Shown one piece after another: positions 34,770-43,411 of a DNA stretch of 64,000 bases (position 1 is its first letter; each line of letters begins with the position of its first letter). Below the pieces are notes generated by a model. The model was given only the letters and a program-made list of their open reading frames with translations. It was not told where the DNA came from and made no database searches. This DNA is from Oscillospiraceae bacterium (GTDB lineage: Bacteria > Bacillota > Clostridia > Oscillospirales > Oscillospiraceae): assembly GCA_902802045.1 (NCBI GenBank), contig CADCKQ010000001.1, positions 62,001 to 126,000 on the forward strand. The letters are read 5' to 3'. Made by a program: the position numbers and the translations under genes.

Positions 34770-36476
34770 TCAGGCCTTCTTTGAAGCCTTCTGCTTGCCG
34801 AGTGTCTGGATTCCTTCGATAACGAGGATGACAGCAAGGATAAGCATTGCAACTGCAAATACGAGCTGGAACCAGTCGCCCCAGGCAGCCGCGCCTGCAC
34901 CGACTTTGCCGAAGAGAGCAACGACAGTGAGGATGAGCTTCCAGATGGTCATGACGAGCATGAAGATCATGCCGGGGATGAGCATCTTGTTGTTCTTGCC
35001 GACTTCGCCGAGCCATGTGGCGACAGCCATCAGAGCAAGACCTGCGAGGAGCTGGTTGGCGCTTCCGAACAGACCCCAGATAGCGCTGAGCTTCAGTCCG
35101 CCGAGTACGCAGCCGATGACGACCATCAGAAGAGTACCGAACAGCGGGTGGCAGAGGAGCTTGCGAACGCCTGTCGCATCTTTCCAGGAAGCCTCGCCTT
35201 CCTTAAGGAAGAGCTCGGAGAACATGAAACGGGAAAGACGTGTTGCTGTGTCGAGAGAGGTAAGAGCAAATACAGAGACAGCGAGTGTCAGCATACCGTA
35301 CATGATCGTGTAGACACCTGTGCCCTCTTCGCCGAACATCGTGGCGATACCGCCTGCAAAAGCAGCAGCCGGGGAGCCGAATCCGCCGGAGGTGTACTTC
35401 TCGAATACCATGCCGACAGCAAGCAGCGAGATGATGCCGAGAGCGGACTCGATGAGCATCGCGCCGTAGCCGATGGGCTGGAGGTCCTTCTCGGAAGCGA
35501 TCTGCTTGGAAGAAGTACCGGAAGCGACGAGTGAGTGGAATCCGGAGCAGGCGCCGCAGGCGACCGTGATGAACAGGGTCGGAACGATGAAGTTCTGGAG
35601 GTTTGCTTCTTTGCCGCCGAATGCCTGGAACGCGGGAAGCGCGAAGTTGACTCTGCTGCTGAAGCTGGAGATCAGAACGCCGATAATGGCGAGGATCATC
35701 ATGCCGTAGAGCAGGTAGGAGCTGAGGTAGTCACGCGGCTGGAGGAGTATCCAGACCGGGACGAGGGATGCGATCGCGATGTAAGCGCCGATGAATACGA
35801 TCCAGAAGGTACGGCTTGCAGCAAGACCGAGCTTCAGTCCGAGGAACAGGAAAGCAAGGATGCAGACGATACCGATTATCGTTCCCGGAACGATTCCGAG
35901 GCCGGCGCGGTTTGTGAGGAGACCGTATACTATAGCCAGGACTATGAAGAGCATGGATATAATTGCGGTCGTCTCATTTCCGGTAGGCTGTGTTACGATG
36001 CCTGCGCGGTCAGACATGAAGGTTCCGGCGACGACGTTTACGAAGGACGCAACGACGAGCACGAGAACGAGCAGAGCGAAGATCAGGAACAGCTTATGGG
36101 CTCTCTTGCCCATGGAGTCGCCGATAACATCGCCGATGGATTTGCCGCCATGACGTACAGAGGAGAAGAGTGCGCCCCAGTCATGAAGGCCGCCGATGAA
36201 AATGCCACCCAGGACACACCACAGGAAAACGGGGATCCAGCCGTAGATGGAAGCCTGTACAGGGCCGTTGATCGGGCCTGCGCCTGCGATGGAGGAGAAG
36301 TGGTGCCCCATAAGTACCGCGGGCTTGGCAGCGACATAGTCGACGCCATCAGCCATGGTGACTGCAGGGGTCTCTCTTGAGGGGTCAATGCCCCACTGTC
36401 CCGCTACCCAGCGGCCATAATAAATGTAGCCGAGGACGAGCAGAACGATTGCAACTAATAAGATTACTAGTGCCAT
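34770..36476 (-). CDS. cstA: CstA-family pyruvate/peptide transporter
   Basis: This 568-residue polytopic protein has about 15 hydrophobic segments and is typical of the shorter Gram-positive CstA form. Recognisable stretches are YYGRWVAGQWGIDPSRETPA, HHFSSIAGAGPINGP and ACGACSGFHSLVASGTSSKQ. CstA proteins import pyruvate or peptides under carbon limitation; which one applies here is unknown. It is the third gene of a unit with two small conserved proteins (37013-37390, 36507-37016). Confidence 0.95.
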   Translation of the reverse strand: MALVILLVAIVLLVLGYIYYGRWVAGQWGIDPSRETPAVTMADGVDYVAAKPAVLMGHHFSSIAGAGPINGPVQASIYGWIPVFLWCVLGGIFIGGLHDWGALFSSVRHGGKSIGDVIGDSMGKRAHKLFLIFALLVLVLVVASFVNVVAGTFMSDRAGIVTQPTGNETTAIISMLFIVLAIVYGLLTNRAGLGIVPGTIIGIVCILAFLFLGLKLGLAASRTFWIVFIGAYIAIASLVPVWILLQPRDYLSSYLLYGMMILAIIGVLISSFSSRVNFALPAFQAFGGKEANLQNFIVPTLFITVACGACSGFHSLVASGTSSKQIASEKDLQPIGYGAMLIESALGIISLLAVGMVFEKYTSGGFGSPAAAFAGGIATMFGEEGTGVYTIMYGMLTLAVSVFALTSLDTATRLSRFMFSELFLKEGEASWKDATGVRKLLCHPLFGTLLMVVIGCVLGGLKLSAIWGLFGSANQLLAGLALMAVATWLGEVGKNNKMLIPGMIFMLVMTIWKLILTVVALFGKVGAGAAAWGDWFQLVFAVAMLILAVILVIEGIQTLGKQKASKKA

Positions 36477-36506
36477 TGGTGTTTCTCCCTTTCTAAAAAA
36501 ATAATT

Positions 36507-37016
36507 TTAACTGTTATCTAAACTCTCCTGCAGAGGTTTGAAGATCCTTTGAAGATCCTTTCCCCTTCTGTTGAAGAAAAGTTTACCTGTTGATGCCTCA
36601 ATGCCAAACAGCTTATAATTGCTGTAGCCGCGGAGGCCGTACATATAGCCCTTGCTGTGCCTGAGTTCCCTGAAAACCGGCATGGCATTTTCAGTGATCC
36701 TGTCCGCAATAACGATCAGAGTGATATCAGCGTTTTTGAGATCGGGACCCGGAACGACCCTCGATACACCTGTTTCCCAGGCCTCCCTGTCGAACTCTCT
36801 GAGCTTTTCTTCGTCCAAGTCCGCACAGGTCGCGAAAAAGACTGTTTCGCTCGTACTCCATTTGTTGTAAACGGCAGACTTGAAGAGAAAATACTGCTCC
36901 TCGTTTACGCGGAATACCGCTTCGGCGTCAAAAGGACTCGCGGGATTTTCTCTGTTTATATCATAATAACTGTGATAGGAGAGAAGTACCCGCTCGAGCA
37001 GATCTTTTGACGTCAT
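36507..37016 (-). CDS. Uncharacterised conserved protein upstream of cstA
   Basis: I do not recognise the domain of this 169-residue soluble protein, which has no signal peptide. It is a mixed alpha/beta sequence with an aromatic-rich N terminus (LSYHSYYDINRENPASPFDAEAVFRVNEEQYF). A conserved-looking centre (LKNADITLIVIADRI) and a basic C terminus (KLFFNRRGKDLQRIF) follow. Its ATG overlaps the stop of the upstream gene by 4 bp, and it precedes cstA by 30 bp, so a role in controlling or assisting the transporter is plausible but unproven. Confidence 0.75.
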   Translation of the reverse strand: MTSKDLLERVLLSYHSYYDINRENPASPFDAEAVFRVNEEQYFLFKSAVYNKWSTSETVFFATCADLDEEKLREFDREAWETGVSRVVPGPDLKNADITLIVIADRITENAMPVFRELRHSKGYMYGLRGYSNYKLFGIEASTGKLFFNRRGKDLQRIFKPLQESLDNS

Positions 37017-37390
37017 GCTTCTGACGGTGCCCGAGCGCCCGGTTTCCCGAATTGCGCGTCAGGAATGAGTTTTTTCAGTTCCTCCAGAAGCGCTTTGCCG
37101 GCCTTTTCGCCGGGAAGCTGTATCTGGGCAAGCTCACCGGACCCGTCGCAGATCACTATATGCTCGACCGGAAGATCTCCCGCACAGCAGCCCATCTTGG
37201 CGGGTACAAGAAGCACCCTTCTGAAAACTCTGGTGATGTTTTCGTAGGGGATAAAATAAGCAGTTCTGCCCTTTTTGAAATAGAAGGTTTCCGCACCGAT
37301 TCTGACGGGGCCTATCGCCCTGGAAGATCTGAACTCTTCTTCCGCGTTGGTCGGAATTTCATACCCTTCTGAAAGAGGCTGGAATTTCAT
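37013..37390 (-). CDS. Uncharacterised PH-like protein, first gene of the cstA unit
   Basis: The protein has 125 residues from MKFQPLSEGYEIP (37390). A longer in-frame start at 37468 overlaps the promoter and is rejected. The sequence is rich in predicted beta strands followed by one helix (GPVRIGAETFYFKKGRTAYFIPYENITRVFRR... KALLEELKKLIP), which looks like a small bacterial PH-type fold. This is only a shape judgement. It has a TTGAAG-17-TATATT promoter and is coupled to the next gene by an ATGA overlap. Confidence 0.72.
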   Translation of the reverse strand: MKFQPLSEGYEIPTNAEEEFRSSRAIGPVRIGAETFYFKKGRTAYFIPYENITRVFRRVLLVPAKMGCCAGDLPVEHIVICDGSGELAQIQLPGEKAGKALLEELKKLIPDAQFGKPGARAPSEA

Positions 37391-37439
37391 ATAAGACACT
37401 TTCCCACTAAAACTTATGAATAAACTATTAACAATCGAT

Positions 37440-37468
37440 AATATAGCACTAAGTGATGATATCTTCAA
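37440..37468 (-). promoter_or_regulatory. Promoter of the cstA unit
   Basis: The minus strand reads TTGAAG (37468-37463), 17 bp, TATATT (37445-37440). Confidence 0.65.
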
Positions 37469-37478
37469 GTGTTATTTT

Positions 37479-37521
37479 TAACAAAAATCAAAAGCACTCT
37501 GCGCGAGGCAGGGTGCTCTTG
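37479..37521 (-). terminator. Terminator after carD
   Basis: On the minus strand AGCACCCTGC (37515-37506) pairs with GCAGAGTGCT (37499-37490) with one mismatch, followed by TTTGATTTTTG. Confidence 0.75.
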
Positions 37522-37559
37522 CAATACTCATCAGTCTGTCAATACGATTTTAAAAAAAC

Positions 37560-38057
37560 TCAATCCGGATTCCCATCCAGCCTTTCGGTAATAAACTGCT
37601 CGACTTCTTTCATTTCGATCCCGAGCGCAATGCTGAGCTCGCCGTGGAGCATATCCTGAGCACGTTTGGCAGTGGCCTCTATCCGGCCGGATTTTGTCTT
37701 GCGTTCGGTCATTCTGAGGCGCAGACCCTTGATTATCGAAACAAGCGCTTCATTCGTATGCTGCTTGAAAAGCTCTCTGTAAAACGCGTCCACATGGTTA
37801 AAGCGATTATCGTAGCAGATAGCGGGCTCTATAGACGGTATTGAATCTATGAATGCCAGCGCCTCCTTTTTGGAGATTACCGGGCGGATAAATAATGTAG
37901 TATCAACAGGGACAAAACACGTCCCAGACCCTGCGAGAGGACGCAGAGTATAATACTTTCTTCCGGGCTGCGCGCCGCTGAAAGAAAGTTCGCCGACAGC
38001 TTCAACGTTGCAGGCTCCGTTTTCACCATATACTATCTTATCTCCGACTTTATACAA
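37560..38057 (-). CDS. carD: CarD-family RNA polymerase-binding regulator
   Basis: This 165-residue protein has an N-terminal CarD/TRCF Tudor-like domain (MYKVGDKIVYGENGACNVEAVGEL, KYYTLRPL) that binds the RNA polymerase beta subunit. A helical C-terminal domain (TERKTKSGRIEATAKRAQDMLHGELSIALG) contacts promoter DNA. The start is TTG: two TTG codons follow AGGAGG in tandem, and the second (38057, 6-nt spacing) fits best. CarD modulates initiation at rRNA and other promoters. It is divergent from hemZ. Confidence 0.92.
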   Translation of the reverse strand: MYKVGDKIVYGENGACNVEAVGELSFSGAQPGRKYYTLRPLAGSGTCFVPVDTTLFIRPVISKKEALAFIDSIPSIEPAICYDNRFNHVDAFYRELFKQHTNEALVSIIKGLRLRMTERKTKSGRIEATAKRAQDMLHGELSIALGIEMKEVEQFITERLDGNPD

Positions 38058-38110
38058 CAAATACCTCCTGCTTTTTTCTTCAGATATAATAATTAATAAG
38101 AAAAATTTTT

Positions 38111-38138
38111 ATTATAACTATAATACACTAATTGTCAA
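38111..38138 (-). promoter_or_regulatory. Promoter for carD
   Basis: The minus strand reads TTGACA (38138-38133), 16 bp, TATAAT (38116-38111). Confidence 0.78.
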
Positions 38139-38194
38139 TCAATTTCCACACTTTTTCCGTTTTCACCAAAAAATTTTTTAATATTTTATTCAAG

Positions 38195-38224
38195 TTGCAC
38201 AAAAATATTTTTTCGGTGTATAAT
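38195..38224 (+). promoter_or_regulatory. hemZ promoter; transcript predicted leaderless
   Basis: TTGCAC (38195-38200), 18 bp, then TATAAT (38219-38224). Only 6 bp separate the -10 box from the ATG at 38231, so the expected transcription start is the A of the start codon. No Shine-Dalgarno is present. Confidence 0.78.
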
Positions 38225-38230
38225 CGCGGT

Positions 38231-39703
38231 ATGAAGATCGTTTTAAAGGGTGAAGCCGGTAAATACAAATATGCCGTTGAGCAGATGCTGCTGACGGTTT
38301 TCCCTGATGAAAGGCCGGAATATGTCCTGAAAAAGCCACAAGAGGACTGTCTCTCTGTATCTCTCTCGAGAGCTGAAATGTATTCCGTCTCCGTCTGTAT
38401 GCTCAAAAGAGACGGTAAAGTTTTCAAAGGAATGGCAAGGGAGTTGTCTTCCGCTCTTACGGACGAGATCACCACAGACCGCGTATGCCAGAGACTCATA
38501 AAGAATTCAATTTACAGAGCAGCGCTCTCTTCAGGTATCAAAAAGCCTGTATGGGGTTCTCTCACAGGGGTAAGGCCAGGCAAGATCTTCAGGAATCTGC
38601 TTAGGAGCGGCCTTTCTCCCGATGAAGCTGCACGAAGATTTGAAACTGATTACGGGGTGGATCCCGTCCGGGCTAAACTCTGCAGCGAGACATCACTTGA
38701 GACTTTAAAGGCAGAAGAATCACTCGCTCCAAAAGATATCTGTCTTTACGTCGGCATTCCATTCTGTCCGACAAGGTGTTCATACTGCAGTTTTGTAAGC
38801 GCTTCTGTTGAAAAAAGCACGCATCTTATCGTTCCATTTCTGGATGCATTGGAAAAAGAGGCGGAAGCGCTTGCAGCTGAAACGGAAAAATGCTCTCTGC
38901 GTGTCGTATCTCTCTATTTTGGCGGCGGAACACCCACCACTTTAAGTGCCTCACAGTTCGACAGGCTTTTTTCACTTCTCGAAAGCCTTTACGATTTATC
39001 CTCCCTGCGTGAGAATACTGTTGAGGCGGGAAGACCGGATACCATTACTTCCGAGAAACTTGAAGTCCTGAAAAAGCACGGGGTCACAAGGATAAGCGTA
39101 AACCCCCAGACAATGAATGACAGTGTTCTCGAAGCAATCGGAAGAAAGCACACGGCATCTGATATATCGAATGCCTTATCGCTCGTCAGAGAGGCAGGAG
39201 ACTTTGACGTAAATATGGATCTCATAGCCGGGCTTCCCCGAGACGATCCCGAAAGCTTTCGCAGAACTTTGGATCAGGTCATTTCTCTTTCACCCGAAAA
39301 CGTCACCGTTCACACGCTTTCTCTGAAAAGAGGCTCTGCAATAACGCTTGGAAAGACAGCGATTCCCACTGCAGGAGAAGTATCACAGATGCTTGATGAC
39401 GCAGATGTCAGTCTGAGAAAAAACGGATACTCTCCGTATTATCTTTACAGGCAGAAGTTTATGTCCGGTGGATTTGAGAATACCGGCTGGGCAAAGCCAG
39501 GACATGTCAACCTGTATAATATATGCATAATGGAGGAGCTGTGCTCGATACTGGCCCTCGGAGGAGGAGGTTCAAGCAAACTAATCGCTCCCGGTGACGG
39601 ACGGAATATAAGGCTCATGGCACCGAAGTATCCGCTCGAATACATTGAGCACTCCGATAAGCTGTGTGAGGACAAAAAGAAAATAGCGGAGTTTCTCAAA
39701 TGA
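38231..39703 (+). CDS. hemZ: Coproporphyrinogen dehydrogenase HemZ-type radical SAM protein
   Basis: The protein has 490 residues, counted from the ATG at 38231, and is close in layout to clostridial HemZ. After an N-terminal domain with SGIKKPVWGSLTGVRPGKIF comes the radical SAM domain: VGIPFCPTRCSYCSFVSA supplies the CxxxCxxC cluster ligands (about residues 176-183), and YFGGGTPTTL and AGRPDTIT follow. The family is annotated as oxygen-independent coproporphyrinogen III oxidase-like; genuine haem synthesis in this organism is uncertain, since no other hem gene is present. The terminator overlaps its stop codon. Confidence 0.92.
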   Translation: MKIVLKGEAGKYKYAVEQMLLTVFPDERPEYVLKKPQEDCLSVSLSRAEMYSVSVCMLKRDGKVFKGMARELSSALTDEITTDRVCQRLIKNSIYRAALSSGIKKPVWGSLTGVRPGKIFRNLLRSGLSPDEAARRFETDYGVDPVRAKLCSETSLETLKAEESLAPKDICLYVGIPFCPTRCSYCSFVSASVEKSTHLIVPFLDALEKEAEALAAETEKCSLRVVSLYFGGGTPTTLSASQFDRLFSLLESLYDLSSLRENTVEAGRPDTITSEKLEVLKKHGVTRISVNPQTMNDSVLEAIGRKHTASDISNALSLVREAGDFDVNMDLIAGLPRDDPESFRRTLDQVISLSPENVTVHTLSLKRGSAITLGKTAIPTAGEVSQMLDDADVSLRKNGYSPYYLYRQKFMSGGFENTGWAKPGHVNLYNICIMEELCSILALGGGGSSKLIAPGDGRNIRLMAPKYPLEYIEHSDKLCEDKKKIAEFLK

Positions 39704-39718
39704 AACTCCGCTGTTTTT
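39685..39718. terminator. Terminator overlapping the hemZ stop codon
   Basis: AGCGGAGTTTC (39685-39695) pairs with GAAACTCCGCT (39702-39712) and is followed by GTTTTTCT. The TGA (39701-39703) lies inside the hairpin, so translation and termination are physically close. Confidence 0.88.
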
Positions 39719-39724
39719 CTCTTC

Positions 39725-41083
39725 TCACTTGCCTACACAGAAGCGTTCGAAAATGCGGTTGGTAATATCTTCTCTGACAGTTTTTCCGTTCAATTCCCCG
39801 ATCGCATACATTGCATTTTCTGTTTCAGTTAAAACGGCATCGGGCGTCACTCCGGTTTCCATAGCTTCAAGCGCATTTTCCAGACTGTTAAACGCCCTTG
39901 CAAGAGCTTCCTTCTGCCTCAGGTTTGTTATTATCTCTCCTGCCGGCACCTGAGGCATCGGAAAGAGCTTCTCTATCTCAGCGGAAAGCTCTTCAATGCC
40001 CTCACCCGTTACAGAACTTATGCATACCTTAGGCAGAGGGCTTTCCGGCATCACAGGTTTATCTGTGAGATCCGTCTTGCTGACTGCTATAATTGCCTTC
40101 GGAGCCCTTTCTGCGGTCTCCAGCACTTTTTTGTCTTCTGCTGTGAAAGAATTGTTTCCGTCGATCACAGCTATGATCAGTTCTGCATTCTCGGCTGCCT
40201 TTAAGCTTCTGCCGACTCCAAGTTTCTCAACAGTGTCCTGCGTGTCACGTATGCCGGCCGTATCCGACAGAAGCAGTGTCACTGCTCCGAATTTTATTTT
40301 TTCCTCTATTGTATCCCTTGTAGTCCCCGGTATATCGGTAACTATCGCTCTGTCATAGCCCAACAGCGCATTCAGAAGCGAACTCTTCCCCGCGTTAGGT
40401 TTGCCGACGATTACAGCAGGGATCCCGTTCTTCATAAGGCTGCCTCTCTCGAATGTAGACAGAAGAGCTCGGATCACGGAAATGCTTCCGGAAATCGCAG
40501 CCCTGTATTCGTCAAGAACAAAATCTTCTATATCTTCATCCGGATAATCCAGCACAGCATGATAGTGAGCGCTTATGTTTGCCAGATCCGAATATACGGC
40601 TTCAGTTTTTCTGCTAACTGCTCCGGCAAGCTGTCCGGCTGCATTGGCGGCACAGTCGGAAGTTTCAGCCTCGATAAGATCTATAACTGCTTCAGCCTCG
40701 GTAAGGCTCATTTTGCCATTTAAAAAGGCCCTCTTCGTGTACTCCCCGGGCAGTGCGATTCTGGCACCGTTGGCACACAGCGTCTCAATTGCCGCTTTCA
40801 GAACCACCGGTGATCCATGGCACTGAAGCTCAGCATAGTTTTCTCCGGTAATACTCCCGGGTGCTCTGCAGATCTGCGCCAGGCATAAATCAAGAAGCTC
40901 TCCGTTTTCCCCGAAGAGCTTTCCGTACACCAATTTACCGGAAGGAGCCTCTTTCAATGGCGTTCCTCCGGCCGGTTTGAATATTTTGTCCGTAATTTCG
41001 ACAGCTCTGTCTCCGCTTATCCGGATGATCCCCAAAGCAGTCACTGCATTTCCGGTAGCGACAGCTGCTATAGTGTCAGACAT
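39725..41083 (-). CDS. mnmE: tRNA uridine-5-carboxymethylaminomethyl modification GTPase MnmE
   Basis: The protein has 452 residues. It has an N-terminal folate-binding domain (TALGIIRISGDRAVEI, ELQCHGSPVVLKAAIE), helical flanks, and an inserted G domain (GKPNAGKSSLLNALLG, DIPGTTRDT, DTAGIRDT, SKTDL). The C-terminal tetrapeptide CVGK matches the family's C(I/V/L)GK motif with its essential Cys. With MnmG it modifies the wobble uridine of several tRNAs. Its start overlaps the rex stop by 8 bp. Confidence 0.97.
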   Translation of the reverse strand: MSDTIAAVATGNAVTALGIIRISGDRAVEITDKIFKPAGGTPLKEAPSGKLVYGKLFGENGELLDLCLAQICRAPGSITGENYAELQCHGSPVVLKAAIETLCANGARIALPGEYTKRAFLNGKMSLTEAEAVIDLIEAETSDCAANAAGQLAGAVSRKTEAVYSDLANISAHYHAVLDYPDEDIEDFVLDEYRAAISGSISVIRALLSTFERGSLMKNGIPAVIVGKPNAGKSSLLNALLGYDRAIVTDIPGTTRDTIEEKIKFGAVTLLLSDTAGIRDTQDTVEKLGVGRSLKAAENAELIIAVIDGNNSFTAEDKKVLETAERAPKAIIAVSKTDLTDKPVMPESPLPKVCISSVTGEGIEELSAEIEKLFPMPQVPAGEIITNLRQKEALARAFNSLENALEAMETGVTPDAVLTETENAMYAIGELNGKTVREDITNRIFERFCVGK

Positions 41084-41753
41084 TTCTGATTCTCAGTCTC
41101 TGCTCTCTTGCTGCCTTCTCATCATTTGCCTCAGATATGAAGTAACTCAGAGACAGCAGGCTGTCCGAGAAGTGGATATTCTCGACAAGTACGGGGCTGT
41201 TGGGCTCCGTAAGCTCCACATTGGTAAAATTCCAGATCGCATTGACTCCGTTCTCAATAAGCTCTTTTGCGACTTCGACTGCTTTCTCTTTAGGAACCGA
41301 GAGCACAGCCAGGTCAACTGTATTGTTATCGATATAGTCTGCCATCTCGGAGGCAGATTTGATCTCTACGCCTTTGAATGAGGTCCCTACAAGCGCTTCC
41401 TTTATATCGAATGCGCAGTCCATGGTTATGCCCCACTCGGAAAAGCTGAAATTGTCAAGCAGCGCCCTGCCTATATTGCCTGCTCCGACAAGGATAGCAT
41501 GATATCCCCTGTCCATTCCGAGAATAGACTTTATCTCACCCTTCAAAGCTGCGACATTATATCCGTATCCTTGCTGGCCGAATTCCCCGAAACAGGAAAA
41601 ATCCTGTCTTATCTGGGACGGCGTGAGCCCGAGAGACTCTCCCAGCTCTTTTGATGAAATACGTGCCACACCCTGTTCTTCAAGCTCGCCGAGTTTTCTC
41701 AAATACCTTGGTAGGCGGCGTATAACATTGTTGGATACGGTTACTCGTTTCAT
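41076..41753 (-). CDS. rex: Redox-sensing transcriptional repressor Rex
   Basis: This 225-residue protein has an N-terminal winged helix (residues 1-80: ISSKELGESLGLTPSQIRQDFSCFGEFGQQGYGYNV) and a Rossmann domain (AILVGAGNIGRALLDN) that reads NADH/NAD+. In anaerobic Firmicutes it represses fermentation and hydrogen-metabolism genes at low NADH. It is co-transcribed with mnmE. I could not identify a convincing Rex operator in the window. Confidence 0.96.
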   Translation of the reverse strand: MKRVTVSNNVIRRLPRYLRKLGELEEQGVARISSKELGESLGLTPSQIRQDFSCFGEFGQQGYGYNVAALKGEIKSILGMDRGYHAILVGAGNIGRALLDNFSFSEWGITMDCAFDIKEALVGTSFKGVEIKSASEMADYIDNNTVDLAVLSVPKEKAVEVAKELIENGVNAIWNFTNVELTEPNSPVLVENIHFSDSLLSLSYFISEANDEKAAREQRLRIRNV

Positions 41754-41780
41754 TACTGAACTCCTGACTCTTTTTTATAG

Positions 41781-41809
41781 ATTATATCACCTGAATATAA
41801 GTGTTTCAA
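41781..41809 (-). promoter_or_regulatory. Promoter for rex-mnmE
   Basis: The minus strand reads TTGAAA (41809-41804), 17 bp, TATAAT (41786-41781). Confidence 0.75.
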
Positions 41810-41825
41810 GGTTTTAGTGCCTGAT

Positions 41826-41854
41826 TTGACTTTTACGGTAAGCGAATGTATAAT
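41826..41854 (+). promoter_or_regulatory. Promoter for the Ig-like surface protein
   Basis: TTGACT (41826-41831), 17 bp, then TATAAT (41849-41854) with an extended -10 TG. It is divergent from rex. Confidence 0.8.
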
Positions 41855-41903
41855 TCAGAATATTTTAAGCAGCGAAGGGTCTCTTCTTTATTTATTTCTA
41901 GTT

Positions 41904-43283
41904 ATGAAAAGAAAACTGTTTGTTTTTCTGGGTTCTGTTGTACTTCTGACAGTACTGCTCTCATTCTCAGCTTGGGGAGATTACTCTTTTAACGACGTTC
42001 AGTCGGGTACTGAAATCGCCTTTACCGTCGGGGTATCCACACCCGACGGCAGCCCAAAAACTGTTACGGGCGTGCTGTCAGCCGGCATGCCTGAAGGCAC
42101 AACGGCTTCTCTCACAGAAGACGGAAGAGTATTTATATCCGGGAAACCGTTGATTGCGAACGAGCACATTTTTATTCTTACTCTTTCCTATGATTCGGGA
42201 GAAACAGAGGAAATAACATGCGCGTTAAATGTTCTTCCGGCTGTCCCTTTTATTTACAGCCAGCCTGCTGCCCAATCGATAGGAGTCGGTGAAACTGCAA
42301 TACTCAGCGTCGGCGCTGAGGTGGCTTCTCCCGAGTCCAACATTTTGAGCTATCAATGGTTTTCGTGTGCATATGACGGCAGTGAAGCTCTCCCGATAGA
42401 CGGAGCTACAGATGCAAATCTACCTTATACTTCGTCTGAGAGCGGCCAGGTATTTCTTTTCTGCAGAGTGACATGCACCAACAACGGATATTCTTCTTTT
42501 GTGGATTCCGATATCGTTAAGGTCGACTCAGCTGACGTCTCCCTGGTCTCCGTTGCCGTAAACCGAATGCCTTACAAGCTTGATTATACTGTTGGTGAGG
42601 CACTTGATACTTCAGGACTTGAGCTCAGACTGTTCTACAGTACCGGCGAAAAACGGGACATTACTGAAGGCTTTATTTGCTCGCCCATGATTCTCGATTC
42701 TTCGGGAACGCAGAGCATAACGGTATCATATGAATCTTTGGCCTGCACGTTCAATGTCTCCGTAAATGAGGCGGAGGAAAAGATCTCCGCGATACAGATT
42801 GCCTCCAAGCCGTATAAACTGACATATAAAGCAGGTGAACAGCTTAATACTTCCGGTCTGTCACTTACGGTTTATACTAATCTCGGCCAGAGAACTGCAG
42901 ACAGCGGTTACACGTGCACTCCGCAATTCTTTACGGAACCTTCTGCAAGGCAGGCAGTAAAGGTAAGCTACGGGGGATTTGAATGCAGTTTTTATGTGGT
43001 CGTAATCGAAGCGGCTCCGGCAAGTTCTGCCCCGACTGCCGAACCTGATAACAGTGTCAGGGAAAGCCCTGTGGTCATCACGGTATCTCCTGATAAGGCT
43101 GCTGAACATAACAATGTCCGATCAGAAAGAAACAGTTCTCTTACTGCAACAATAGTTATAATAGCTCTTATTTCCCTGCTGGGGCTCGGTTTCTATGTCG
43201 TGATCATGCAGCACGGGGGTTGGGATGAATTCCTGGCGGACATGAAGGAACTCATCGACAGCGAGAAGCCTGACAGAAAATAA
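41904..43283 (+). CDS. Surface-anchored protein with two tandem Big_3-type Ig domains
   Basis: The protein has 459 residues from MKRKLFVFLG (41904). After a signal peptide come beta-rich N-terminal domains, then two tandem Big_3-like repeats. These begin VAVNRMPYKLDYTVGEALDTSGL and IQIASKPYKLTYKAGEQLNTSGL, each with a closing V(T/K)VSYxxxxCxFxVxV strand. A polar linker and one C-terminal membrane segment (ATIVIIALISLLGLGFYVVIM) follow, ending in a short acidic tail. It is probably an adhesin- or stalk-like surface protein, with no catalytic motif. There is no good Shine-Dalgarno close to the ATG (GAAGGG is over 20 nt upstream). Confidence 0.82.
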   Translation: MKRKLFVFLGSVVLLTVLLSFSAWGDYSFNDVQSGTEIAFTVGVSTPDGSPKTVTGVLSAGMPEGTTASLTEDGRVFISGKPLIANEHIFILTLSYDSGETEEITCALNVLPAVPFIYSQPAAQSIGVGETAILSVGAEVASPESNILSYQWFSCAYDGSEALPIDGATDANLPYTSSESGQVFLFCRVTCTNNGYSSFVDSDIVKVDSADVSLVSVAVNRMPYKLDYTVGEALDTSGLELRLFYSTGEKRDITEGFICSPMILDSSGTQSITVSYESLACTFNVSVNEAEEKISAIQIASKPYKLTYKAGEQLNTSGLSLTVYTNLGQRTADSGYTCTPQFFTEPSARQAVKVSYGGFECSFYVVVIEAAPASSAPTAEPDNSVRESPVVITVSPDKAAEHNNVRSERNSSLTATIVIIALISLLGLGFYVVIMQHGGWDEFLADMKELIDSEKPDRK

Positions 43284-43303
43284 CAGAAAGACCCGATAAC
43301 TCC

Positions 43304-43338
43304 AATCTGAGCCGTATAAAAAGCTCAGATTGTTTTTT
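43304..43338 (+). terminator. Terminator after the Ig-like surface protein
   Basis: AATCTGAGC (43304-43312) pairs with GCTCAGATT (43323-43331), followed by GTTTTTTT. Confidence 0.93.
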
Positions 43339-43411
43339 TACAGCCGTGATGTTAAAATAATTATTGTTCATTTTCCGTCAAATTTATTATTAAAGAAAGG
43401 AGCGATGCAAA

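Noticed and set aside
35535..36380. A 281-residue open frame opposite cstA
   Set aside because: It is an acidic low-information translation of the antisense of a membrane protein, with no start signal or family.
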